The translations under genes were made by a program, and so were the position numbers. The notes beneath the pieces were generated by a model. It was not told the origin of the DNA, did no database searches, and saw only the letters and a program-made list of their open reading frames with translations. Positions 21,368 through 30,729 of a stretch of 64,000 nucleotides of DNA are shown piece after piece. The stretch is from NCBI GenBank assembly GCA_030374805.1, contig JARGSG010000024.1, positions 558,001 to 622,000 of the forward strand, written 5' to 3'. Numbering within the stretch: the first letter of the stretch is position 1; every line of letters begins with the position of its first letter. Source of the DNA: Gracilaria gracilis. Its lineage: Eukaryota > Rhodophyta > Florideophyceae > Gracilariales > Gracilariaceae.

Positions 21368-21875
21368 TGTCGTACAAATACCGATAAGGTGTGGGGTCCG
21401 CCTGGTAGAGGGAGCGCGCGAGGGCTCAACCTAAAGGGGAAAAACACACAACCAATATGGTAGTAGGGCACCTGAAACCCGCAGGGGCAAACGGCGGGGC
21501 AACTAGTCTAGACCGTGTAGGTGTACGGTAGTAGACGTCGACGCGCGGTAAAACCTGGATAGTAATAGAGTAGTAAGTGACCAAGATGGTATAGTTACTG
21601 CCCTAATGGTGCCTGACTTTACAATACCCGAGGGGGAAGGCGAGGTGCACCACAATATATACAAGGTGCACCGACGCCGATCTCCCATGCGGGCATGACG
21701 TCATCGGCTGTGCCCATGACCTACTGTCATGGGCCAGCAATGCTAAACTATCCTAGACTATAAATTAGAAATTAGAAAATATAAAATACAGAATACCAAT
21801 TGGGTACAGTGTAGCCAGCAAGGCGCACCAGTAGACCCACGTGGCACCAACCCATTGAGGTCTCATTGTACTACA
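21368..21875 (-). repeat. 5' LTR of the retrotransposon (minus-strand sense)
   Basis: 508 bases, on the plus strand TGTCGTACAAATACC...TTGTACTACA. It matches 10365-10872 at a constant offset of 11,003 with no indel. I found one substitution, in the AT-rich part near 21779. It lies upstream of gag in element orientation and holds five ACC-N5-GGT sites (21380, 21451, 21512, 21580, 21795). Confidence 0.95.
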
Positions 21876-21880
21876 GGTTT
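21876..21880. repeat. target-site duplication GGTTT, right
   Basis: Second copy of the five-base duplication, directly after the LTR end at 21875. Confidence 0.93.
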
Positions 21881-22356
21881 GTGATGAGGACCAAATCAAC
21901 GTTACTGAAGAATTATGTTCATCGTTCAGGAAGCTTCAGGTGGTAAGTAAATGCTTGGATACAGGTGTTTCAGAGCTGTCGAACATTTCACATGATGCTG
22001 TTAAACAGTGGGCTACAATCGAAGATAATGTGGATGTACAGAATGCTATTATGTCGGATGCATGCGAAGACATATTAGGAGATTGTTTATATAATAATGA
22101 TAGTGAGGCTGATGATGAGAGGACTGATGTTGTAACGGCTGAAACTGTGGGTGAATCTTTGTCTACCTTGTTGATCATGCCAAACTTTGGAGGAATATCT
22201 ACACTATTTGCTCCATTGGAGAGCTTGTCTGATGGTGTTGAGCTTAATCGCTTTCAGGTCTTGGTACGAGCCGCAAAACGGGAGCTCATAAACGTTTCAG
22301 CCTCGCAAAGTAGAATGCGGCAGCGTCAGACTACTATGAGTGAGTTCTTCCAGTAA
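21881..22356 (+). pseudogene. pogo-like transposase, C-terminal part
   Basis: Continuation of the transposase frame after the LTR retrotransposon and its target duplication. It reads CDEDQINVTEELCSSF and then an acidic region, ending RQRQTTMSEFFQ and a TAA at 22354-22356, close to the right end of the pogo-like element. The tail is not catalytic. The frame agrees with 9098-10364 across the insertion. Confidence 0.85.
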
Positions 22357-22420
22357 AGTTCTTCTTCCCCACTGGAGAGTGCACAATCGTGTGAGTACAC
22401 TGGGAGGGCCCCTGCACGAA

Positions 22421-22429
22421 GGTGCACTG
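22421..22429 (-). repeat. right end of pogo-like element
   Basis: GGTGCACTG on the plus strand, followed by TA at 22430-22431. It is the inverted partner of 8927-8935. Confidence 0.8.
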
Positions 22430-22431
22430 TA

Positions 22432-23228
22432 TCGTGGTGCTGAATGTATCCAAAGAACACCAAACGGCATCGCAGCTAAAAACTGCATATCAACTGCCGA
22501 TATCAAGCCACCGAGTTCAATAAATACTGTCTGCCACATCTATACTAAAGTTGCAGAAGGTTAAACAAACACCTACTCTAGAACAAGAGCACAAAATTCA
22601 CAAAATGAATTGGGATAGGTTGACGCACGCCTGGAAATTTCAAAAGTGGGGTCGAATTGGTTGGTCTGATGACAAGAAGTTTAATTTGGACGGGCCTGAT
22701 TCTTACGCCTTTTACTGGCACGATTTGAGAAAGAAGGAACGGGTCATGTCTAAACGTTAAAAGAAAGGCGAGGGACTAATGGTTTGGGGTTGTTTTACTG
22801 AAAATGGGATGGGGGAATTTGTGGTGCTAAAGAGTAATCAAGATTCAAAGAAGTATGTCAAGACACTACAGAACCATTTGCTACCATTTGTGGAACAGAA
22901 ATACGCTGGAAGATGGACGTTTCAGCAAGATAATTCTGCTATACATACGTCTAAGTACACCCAACAGTGATTAAATGCTCATAACATAGATGTTATGCAC
23001 TGGCCTGCCCGTAGTTCTGACTTCAATCCGATAAAAAATCTTTGGGGCTTGCTTGCCAGGCGTGTGTACGCAGATGCAAGGCAGTTTGCATCGGTGGAAG
23101 AGCTGGTGGAATGTGTGGTGGCACAATGGAACAAAATCGACCGCCCCACGTGTTACAATTTGGTTCGAAGCATGACAAAGCGTTGTGCTACCGTCTTAGA
23201 GAGACAGGGAATGAAGACAGACTACTAG
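22432..23228 (+). pseudogene. Tc3-like transposase, catalytic part
   Basis: Continues the frame of 8689-8926 on the far side of the pogo-like element. It contains RIGWSDDKKFNLDGPDSYAF (first catalytic Asp), TFQQDNSAIHTS (second Asp) and WPARSSDFNPIKNLWG. In the last motif the family has NPIENLW with Glu as third catalytic residue, and this copy has Lys. Stops lie in frame at 22521, 22758 and 22968, with no frame change. It ends at the TAG at 23226-23228, just before the inner inverted repeat. Confidence 0.9.
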
Positions 23229-23437
23229 GTGGTTGGCAACGCGCACAGGTAGGCCAACAGTGCCACCTGTCGTATAGAGATTTCTACCCTTTTGGTAACC
23301 GTTTTAAAGAAACATAGCTTTTCATTGAAGCTTTTAAACTTTTGTGTCCTCTTTTCTACTTCGTTTTATACAGTGTTTACGCCTACAAACGTTCGATCGT
23401 CAGTAACGAAGACTTTTAAGGTAAACTGGAAATTACT

Positions 23438-23466
23438 GGGGTGTCGTATAGGAGTTTCGCGCACTG
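23438..23466 (-). repeat. right terminal inverted repeat of Tc3-like element
   Basis: On the minus strand it starts CAGTGCGCGAAACTCCTATA and is followed on the plus strand by TA (23467-23468). It pairs with 8375-8403. Confidence 0.92.
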
Positions 23467-23600
23467 TAGCCCGGTCTCAATCTAACCTCAGTGCAGAAAT
23501 CCATGTGAGATAACCTGACAACCTATGTACATGGCATCATTTTACGATAGAACGGGTAGAACTCTAGCCGAGTCCACAGGACCTCGGGACTGTGATGCAT

Positions 23601-24398
23601 CTACTCCACAAATGGTTCCCTGAGAAAACTTGTATCGTCTGGAACAGCAGCTTTGCATTGAAACTTCTGCACGGTATTTACCCTCGCACGCTTGCAACAC
23701 ACTTCCAGCATCTGAAGGGATAACAATTGAAAATCCCCTGGTGTGTTTTGACATGTGTGTTCAATGCGTATCTCGGCGTTTTTGGTACATATTTCCAAGA
23801 CATCTATCTCTTTTTCAGCACCCAGTGGCGATTTCTCCGTTAGAAATGCCGCGCGACCGCTGACAACAAAGTATGATCGCTGGGTTTGAAAGCGCTGAAG
23901 GCAGTTGCATACCCATACTCCACCCATTCTAGGGCTCAGAAATCGAGCAAAATCTGCAGTGCATCTATCGGTTTTGAATGAGAACGGCTGATTCATTTCC
24001 TTTTCTGTTTGGTTCAACTCTGTTGAAAGGCATTCTCGGATGATCGGACTAGCAATCCTTTGATACTCTTTCGAACCTCTTTGACAAGCAGTTATGAGAC
24101 GTAGTTGATTGTGGCCCTGGCAGCGTAAAATTGCTTGCTCATAACCAACAGTGTTTTGGAAAGGTTGCAATCTTTGCTCAACGCGACCAATGACCTTTTC
24201 AGTTCCGTTGTTATCCATACATTTGCAAACCCACACATGACTAGATTGTGAGATTACCAGTCTATTCACGTTTATCCTACACTTGCCAGGATACGTTTTG
24301 GCCGTAGAAGCAGCAACAAACAGCTTTGGGTCGATGACAAACGTCGTAACCAGTGCAAGAAACAAGAATTTGTGGCGCGGCAGACCCCGTAAAGTCAT
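23601..24398 (-). CDS. secreted Cys-rich protein with a duplicated module
   Basis: Predicted secreted protein of 265 aa, family not recognised. It begins MTLRGLPRHKFLFLALVTTF, a basic then hydrophobic signal sequence. Two copies of one module follow: KCRINVNR...HVWVCKCMDN...ILRC...LITACQ, and DRCTADFARF...GVWVCNCLQR...LEICT...EHTCQ. The VWVCxC core and the Cys spacing repeat, which points to an internal duplication with conserved disulfides. It has N-x-T/S sites and no later membrane segment, and it reads as a single exon. It lies between the transposon nest and the second receptor gene. A secreted binding or inhibitor role would be a guess. Confidence 0.6.
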   Translation of the reverse strand: MTLRGLPRHKFLFLALVTTFVIDPKLFVAASTAKTYPGKCRINVNRLVISQSSHVWVCKCMDNNGTEKVIGRVEQRLQPFQNTVGYEQAILRCQGHNQLRLITACQRGSKEYQRIASPIIRECLSTELNQTEKEMNQPFSFKTDRCTADFARFLSPRMGGVWVCNCLQRFQTQRSYFVVSGRAAFLTEKSPLGAEKEIDVLEICTKNAEIRIEHTCQNTPGDFQLLSLQMLEVCCKRARVNTVQKFQCKAAVPDDTSFLREPFVE

Positions 24399-26745
24399 TG
24401 CGGAGGTATTTCTGGAGAACTCAACAACCGATGTGCCGAGATGTTCGGAAGCGTACCTCGGAGAGAATCTACACTTTTTGTGCTAAGAGGATAATATATC
24501 TACTAGACAATAGCCGCAGAAGATTTTAGCCTTGTTCAGGAAAGAAAGCTTTGTATAGACAAAGATTTCCTTGAACTCTAGGAATAGAAGAATTAAAGTC
24601 CACAAAGAGAGAGATATATATCTATTTGCGTATTCTTCCATGCAACAATCTTCTTCTTTATTATGGCCTGTTGCCCCTAGGCCTGATTCCGAGACGGCAG
24701 GAGAATTACCTGAGATACATCTATCATTGAAAATAGCAATACGCGTAATTGTCGGGGTAGTTTTCAGGTGTATAATCCGTTTGACGATTTCTGTCTCTGT
24801 CTCTGTCTCTCTCTCTTTATTGCATGGTTTACAGAGAGGATTTCAGGTTCTTTCGCTTGATCCTCCCTGTCGGGGAAACTCGTTAAAGCTTGGGGGAAAC
24901 TCCCACGAGTTTCTCCCCGAATGTAGGATTAGATGGGCCGTAAGGTTAGCAACGGTATGCCTCTGGGAGTTGGTGTTCCATTACTTCGCTCAGGAAAGAG
25001 CAAGTGATCTACGGACGTGCCTGCCTGCGGATGAAAATGTTTTCAGGATTTGAATAGGTTATCACAATTCTTCAGTGAGAGAGAGGTGAAACCGTTTTCC
25101 AGAATCTAGATATATATCTCTCTCTTCTCTTGAAGGAAGTGTGCTCTCACGAGAAAGGTCAGTACTGGCACGCTGTTCTTTTATGCCATTTCACAATCGC
25201 TTCGCGACGAGACCACTTCGCAGCTCTACCTCAAGCTACAAAACAGTCCGTTGCAGATATGATTGGAATCAATTAAGCCTCTTCGTTCCCGAGGTGGAGG
25301 CGCCGATAATCTTCTAGAGAAATTGGTTTGGGGGCACTTTATTCCGTAGTGTTCCAAAGCTCAAGTTATTAAAGAGGTGTACCAGGAAATAAACAGAACA
25401 AGGAATTATAGCTCTATTTCGCCGCTTTCGCTTTCGCTTCCACCGTGTATTCTTCACGAGCAGGGCAAGAGATGTTTTCAAGCCCGGAGGTGGCGCTACA
25501 ACTATTGAAAACTGTAAAGCAAAAGGACGTTTATGAACAAGTGAAACGCCGTGGCACAAGAAAGAAAAATGAGTGCCCCTGCCGCAGGCGAAGGGCCAAT
25601 TGATTCTCATGCCAAGATGTTTGCATGTAATCGTCAACATATCGTGCGTTTCTTTCTTCATACAACACATGGCCTATCAGCGGAACGCAATGATACGGAA
25701 CTTGAACCCTCCATAAGGTGTAGGAGAAATTATCTGCGTCCCCGTGAAATATTTGCGGCACCAACTCGGAGGAGGGCCGACTCTTGGGTTGGTTAATAGA
25801 TACAGCTTTCGAAGCGTGATCCTCGAGACGAATGTTACATTACTCCGAGTTGTTCGAGTTGTTCGTGAGGTGTATTATAAAAAATCTGGTCATGGACTGA
25901 AAACATACCCTTATGTGAACAAGCATCGCATGTCCGAGTTGTTAAACATAATCGTTTATCCCATTCAAGGGCCCCCCATTTGTATGTGGGAGAATTGTCG
26001 CGCAGTTGGCAATGCTGTTGTCAAGTTATAGACAACTTACCATGTACGGCACTATTATCTGAGGCTACAAGCATTTTTTGCTCGTCATTTTATTCTCTTG
26101 AATTGCTGCTGTGTTCTAAGAGGTTTGAAGGAATTGGGAGAGATAATCTTGGCATTGCAGATCGCTTCGTCCATTTCAAATTCCAGAGTCCAGCATGACA
26201 CAATGATCTCTGGAGCGAGCTGCCAATGCGCTGTACCCTTAACCTAAGGGTACTACCGAAGGTAGTAGTACAGCACGTAGAAAGCAGAAAAGCTGGTTTC
26301 ATACACGACAATGATCGGTGCTCTGGACATGGAGACCATGTTCCAGCCATTGGTAGATTGTTTGTCGTGTACCACTCTCGTTCGAGAACTACGATATTCC
26401 TGTTCCAGAAAATGGAACACTCGGTGTCAAGGATTAAGTGTTAACCTTTAACTCGTACAGAAGTTCATGGACACAAGTGCATATATAACATGGTTGCAGT
26501 CGATATTGGCCAGGTAGCCCCAATGAGTTTGGATTCTGACGACAAGTCGTTACTTTCGAGCGTGACGATCCCCCTTCACTTGTTTGTGCTCAAGGCATGT
26601 TTAATGTTCTCCTTCCCGATTCTCATAGGGAAAGAATATCGTAACATGTTGCCCAAAATCCTCGTATTCTCTACATCTTACCTTTGTGCGCATGAGGATT
26701 CTGTTCAGAAAAAGTTCAACATCCCAGAGCTCCACTAACTCCGTC
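24399..26745. other. spacer with simple repeats and hairpins, no supported gene
   Basis: Holds a CT-rich microsatellite (about 24790-24816), a GATTCCGAGACGGCAG segment (24686-24701) shared with 3437, and CTCTCACGAGAAAGG (25145-25159) shared with 36252. A double hairpin lies at 26230-26274. The frame 24571-25053 runs through the simple repeats and is not supported. Promoters of the two flanking genes are not recognisable. Confidence 0.5.
26230..26274. other. nested double hairpin
   Basis: The outer arms GCTGTAC/GTACAGC enclose TACCCTTA-ACC-TAAGGGTA and ACTACC-GAA-GGTAGT. The arms are exact. The fold resembles a small branched RNA or a cruciform; no known element is recognised. Confidence 0.55.
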
Positions 26746-28733
26746 ATGGTGTTTGCCACGGTTTTCTTTCTGCTCATACTCACGGCTTCAGCTAGCGTCA
26801 TCGAAGACTTTCTAAATGCTAACTGCTCATCCTACGACCCCGCACAGAGGCTGCGAGATGCTGGAGATGGTGGTAACTGTCTGAGTGCCCTCCGCGATCC
26901 ACAGTATCACCAGGAGTTCGAAAAGTGCAAACAGAATGTGTGCTTCTTGTTCATCCGTGAACCACCATTCGTCACGTTTATTAAGGATACCGACCAAGAC
27001 CTGAAGCAAATGCAACTGCCGTTTTTGTGTAGAAAACCAACGCAAAAGCATCGATCTCTTGCAGGAATTGCTTTCAATATAATAAGAGAGACTAGTGCTG
27101 GAGATGAGTATTGTGTTTGGGTCGGACCCGTACAGTCTTGCACATGGAACGCGCTCGTAGATTTTGTGGCCGTCATGGGGAAAGAAGAAGGATACCAATT
27201 CGCTGTGGTAGGTCCTATGTTGGAAACGCCGCAGAGAAAGTGCTCTCATTTCGCAAGCAGTTCGTGGTGGGACGGAAAAATGGTGGTTCTGGGAAGAAAC
27301 AACCGCGAAAACATGGGGACTATAGATCCGGTCTGGCAGCTTATCAGCCCATTTCAACGGAATACATGGATTGTTGTGGGAAGTGTGATAGCGTTATTTG
27401 TAATTGTGTGTCTCATGATTGTGTATCGATTTCATGTATTTCGTGGAAAGTCCGCGATAACTGCTTACTTCGTGTTCATGGGAAAAGGGCCCGAAGTACT
27501 GGACTATGGGCGAACTGAAAACAACTTGATCGATGGAGAAGGCTCCTTTAGCCGACCTTCCGAAAGGAATACACCAGGATCCAATGAATTGGAAACAGAG
27601 GTGTCGTCGCGGAGCACATTCAGTGATGCAGGTAGCGACGTTACCTCACTTCAGCTCGGTGTCAATCATGGCAAGGTAGATCATGAAAACGTGCAGGACA
27701 AGGCGTTTCTGACAAAATTCAGCCTCGCGACCGCTTTGTTTCGCATATCGCTCATAGCGTTCATAGCAATGTTTTCCTTGTTCTACGAGGTAGCAGTCGT
27801 CAACTTCCTCTTTCAGCAACAGAAACTTCAAATTACGAAGGACATTGAACACTTAACTTTGCCAGAGCTAGGAAGATATGCAGTAGTCCAAGACACAGCC
27901 ATGGAGGCCGTGTGGAACTTTAGAGGTAAGGAAGAGAATATGCCCCCTGCCGTGTACGCTTATCCCTCTTGCCATTTGGTTCTAACATGTACCTTCTCTC
28001 TCTTGATCTGTCATACATGTGTATCCAGTGAATCCTCGAGGTACCAAATTTGATGACAGCTATAAGTCCCAGATTCCATGGAAGCGCTGCCAAGATGGAG
28101 CGCAATGCTTTAATTGGATTCTCGAAGAGAATAATCCTGTCCAGTTCTATGTGACTTACGAGTTGGAGGGGACACACTTGATTCATACCCAAGCAAACTG
28201 CGGTAAGTTGGGTGTTTACAAAGGTCGTTCGGAGTGGTGTCACTAGACACAGCACCGGTTTTCCAGTTTACTGACAGTCTTATGCTTTTTGTTTGGATGG
28301 CCTAGACTTGATAACCATGTTTGAAACGAAAAGATCCATCCACCACTTCAATAGTGGGTGGTTATTTAATGCACAAGTTCAGCTCGAGAAGCGCAGGCAA
28401 CTCGACCAGGAACTCGGGGCGCTGAAAATCAGTGGAAGGGTAAGTCAAGTTACACGCGCCACCGTTCTTCAACTGTCGGAATCTGAATGCTGACGTCGTA
28501 TGAACCTTTACCCTTGGTGTTTCATTCTGCGTGTATTGAAGCTGTCCGATTTGGTTGGGGGAAGGTCTGAATCATGTTTTCCGAACTTGAGCTCAAGTAT
28601 AACCTTATTGATTATTCTGCTTCCTGTTGCCTCTCTTGTTCTTCCGCCTCTACTTTGCTCAGCGGTAGTGACCATGTGGTGGCGTGGTACCAATGCCAAG
28701 AAGAAGAACGAGTCGATCGTGCTCCCGGAATGA
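26746..28733 (+). CDS. iGluR-like ligand-gated channel homologue, copy 2
   Basis: Paralogue of 4716-6788, with four exons: 26746-27925, 28029-28202, 28306-28439, 28542-28733 (559 aa). Intron phases are identical to copy 1, and exons 2 and 3 have the same lengths (174 and 134 bases). The ATG at 26746 is chosen because MVFATVFFLLILTASAS aligns with the signal peptide of copy 1; an ATG lies 60 bases upstream in frame. S1 features include EPPFVTF, CTWNALVDF and VGPMLETPQRKCSHF, with the ligand-type Arg kept. M1, a pore-loop-like TAYFVFMGKG, a variable acidic/Ser insert, M3 (FYEVAVVNFLF), an S2 half (RYAVVQDTAMEAVW) and M4 (LLIILLPVASLVLPPLLC) follow. The insert before M3 is the least conserved part. 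Confidence 0.62.
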
Positions 28734-29385
28734 AACAAGCTCAAGGCGTACATAGTGACGAAACTTGTACAATTGTGTCGCTCTTGATCTTCTCGCTTAA
28801 ATCGATGTATCATACTGTTAAACTACGGAAACTGACATGATGTCGACGAAGTTTGGCTTCGAACAGCACGGTGCTCATAGAGTAGCCGAGATCTGGAAAA
28901 CATAGAACCATTCATTCATTTCTGGACTCCAGAGCATGAAGAGAAAGTTCACAGCGTGAAAATCATCACGTCCAGCTAAGCGCAAAGCAAAAAATTGGCT
29001 TCGTATTGCACTCTTATTCTCATCTCTGGAAGGAACATTATGGTTCGTTCATAGAACCATTCTTTCTCTCGTATAGGCAAACCCTTCCCTTGACGGTCAT
29101 GATTAATGCATTGCATGACCTGCGTGCATGACCGAGATGGGTGTTGCATAGATAGGGTCTAGAGCTTTGCTGGACACTGCCCAAAACGATTTGGTACTCG
29201 CCGCATTTTTGAAGGGAATCTTGTTTTACGTCGCTCGTACCCCTAAAGTTTATTCTTATCCCACTTCGACTGCAGTCTGATGACACACTCATATTCTTAA
29301 CAGGGCCGACGTTTTAGTTGTGGTACATGCAGTCTGAAGTTGTTCCAAAAAAGGGGAAAGATGTCTCTCTACATATAGCTCAAGG

Positions 29386-29481
29386 ATCTTCTTCTTATTT
29401 ATGAGCATCGTACGTTGATTTCTCGTACGTCGTGAGGTTCATAATGAACCCCCAATACCTACAGCACTTTATCTACGTGTG
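29386..29481 (-). repeat. dispersed repeat with CGTACG hairpin, copy 2
   Basis: Read on the minus strand it parallels 4041-4140: TTGGGGGTTCATTATGAACC, CGTACGAGAAATCAACGTACG and CATAAATAAG appear in the same order. The hairpin arms are kept while the loop differs. That suggests a structured element or a decayed mobile element. Confidence 0.5.
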
Positions 29482-30054
29482 CTAATATAGCTGCTAACTT
29501 GAAATGTTCATTCGTGCTACGATCACTGAGCTACATAGTTGTTGCGTAAACAAAGCGCCAGATCTCAAAGGTATTCTCGGTTGCGTTAGAGCATTTCGCT
29601 ACCGATGATCATCGCCTTTTATGCCTTGTTCCTCCCAGATTATACCTCTTCAGTCACCCTCTGTGTAGGTCATCGGCAGAGGGGCACACCACGACAAGGC
29701 GCTCTTGCTAGTACCACGTTGTCCCATCAGAAGATCATGACAAGATTCTCTTGTACCAACTCTCATATCGTCGGCGACATAAGTACCAAAGAATCAGCTC
29801 GAAATCGGGTCAGCGTCCATCAACTCCATCGTAGCCTCCGAGAAAACCCTGTAAAAACCCCGACCGTATTCATGTCTCCGTAAGAGTTCAATTACGGTGG
29901 CGAAAAGTCAAGGAAACGGTGGTGGAGCCGTCTTCATATGGCCGATTCCGTGCCTACTGCTGTCGAGCAGCTAACCGGGGCCGGTTTAACGACATAGCAC
30001 CAAGGTTCTAATGGCGATCGACATGCCAGCGGCGGCAAGGTCGACTGCGCGGCC

Positions 30055-30183
30055 GAGTTTAGCGACATCCCGAGTCCGGAGAGGCGAACGGTGCGCCGAT
30101 CGCCTATGTGAGTTTTTTGACATCCCAAGTCCGAAAGCGATCGGTGCGCCGATCGCAAGGGCGAGTTTAACGACGTCCCGGGT
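30055..30183 (+). repeat. tandem repeat of about 54 bases, 2.4 copies
   Basis: Units start GAGTTTAGCGACATCCCGAG (30055), GAGTTTTTTGACATCCCAAG (30110) and GAGTTTAACGACGTCCCGGG (30163, partial). GTGCGCCGATCGC is repeated in the first two. A faint earlier partial unit may begin near 29974. Confidence 0.75.
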
Positions 30184-30729
30184 CATAGCTCAAGGATGTA
30201 TTCTTCTTCCAAGAAACTTACAGGGTAGATGTTCATATTCCTTCAGTGTCCCTAGCCAAGTTTGGTTCCGTTCCATTGTGGCTCACAACTCTGCAGACTG
30301 GGGTAGTGGAACCAGATGACAATAAAATGCTCACAGTGCACCGGGAACCTTCATGTCGTAACTTGAAGAGACCCATACATCTCGATGTGTTGATGGCAAA
30401 GGCATAAGTTGTCACGTTATCTATGATAAGTCATCGAACGTCGAGCACATGTTCAGGTTGTTCCAGAGTGAACGAGTCTTGACGAAAACTATTTTTCCTT
30501 GTCACCTGAATCCGTGGCGTTTAACGCACCAGGTCTATTCGCGTTGTCTGACACACATGGAATCTTGAAAAGAGGGGCTCTTGGTTTCGAAAGAACCGCA
30601 TGATCACTTCGAACTATTCTGAGCATGACCGGTTTTACGAGCCGTGCAATATCAGCATGCGAAGTACAACATATCTGTTGTTGATTGCGAAGAATTGCTC
30701 CTTCTACAGAGTCTGTAGAAGCGATAATC

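Larger units (their letters stand above)
10377..21805. repeat. dispersed ACC-N5-GGT palindrome array within the retrotransposon
   Basis: The 11-base spaced palindrome ACC-N5-GGT occurs about 80 times by eye count between 10377 and 21805. Examples start at 10377, 10448, 10922, 11429, 12021, 12820, 13852, 14473, 15435, 16394, 17314, 18508, 19591, 20298, 20417, 20919 and 21267. The five inner bases vary freely. Sites lie in LTRs, gag, pol, the antisense frame and non-coding parts, in all codon phases. Spacing variants N4, N6 and N7 and one-mismatch forms are also frequent. Chance expectation is about three at equal base use. It stops at the LTR ends. Confidence 0.85.
10365..21875 (-). mobile_element. 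Ty3/gypsy chromodomain LTR retrotransposon (fossil, young)
   Basis: Innermost and youngest element, 11,511 bases, with gag-pol on the minus strand. Two 508-base LTRs with TG...CA ends, a primer-binding-like site inside the upstream LTR, a purine tract inside the downstream LTR and a 5-base target duplication define it exactly. The order gag, CCHC, protease/RT, RNase H, integrase, chromodomain is Ty3/gypsy, chromovirus-like. I found one difference between the LTRs, so it is recent on an evolutionary scale. It looks nearly whole. Gag-pol is spread over about four open frames, and the three or so junctions may be breaks or recoding of a kind this family uses. About 3.9 kb between pol and the downstream LTR carries a long antisense frame. 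The element is saturated with ACC-N5-GGT palindromes. Confidence 0.95.
8927..22429 (+). mobile_element. pogo-like DNA transposon inserted in the Tc3-like transposase
   Basis: Middle element of the nest. It has CAGT...ACTG termini (CAGTGCACC at 8927-8935, complement at 22421-22429) flanked by TA on both sides (8925-8926, 22430-22431), the standard signature of pogo/Tigger/Fot1 elements. GTGCAC repeats recur just inside both ends. It encodes a CENP-B/pogo-type transposase (9098-10364 plus 21881-22356) that is split by the LTR retrotransposon. Without that insertion it is about 2.0 kb. It carries one in-frame stop and a changed catalytic Asp, so it is less decayed than the Tc3-like element around it. 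Confidence 0.9.
8375..23466 (+). mobile_element. Tc1/mariner transposon, Tc3-like, host of two nested insertions
   Basis: Outermost element of the nest. Its terminal inverted repeats (8375-8403 and 23438-23466) are 29 bases long, begin CAGTGCGCGA and differ at one position. Both ends are flanked by TA (8373-8374 and 23467-23468), the target duplication of this superfamily. A second inverted pair lies inside (GAAACATCTATACGACA, 8555-8571, and its near-complement 23268-23284), as in Tc3. The transposase frame (8689 to 23228) is interrupted by the pogo-like element inserted at TA 8925-8926. Without the insertions the element is about 1.6 kb. It is dead: four in-frame stops and an altered catalytic residue. 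Confidence 0.9.
28734..30729. other. spacer with dispersed and tandem repeats
   Basis: No supported gene. It holds the inverted relative of the CGTACG-hairpin repeat (29386-29481) and a short tandem repeat (30055-30183). The promoter of the membrane-protein gene at 30730 lies at its end and shows no clear motif. Confidence 0.5.

Noticed and set aside
24571-25053. 160-codon plus-strand frame
   Set aside because: It runs through TC/GA simple repeats and dispersed-repeat sequence, with no domain or signal.
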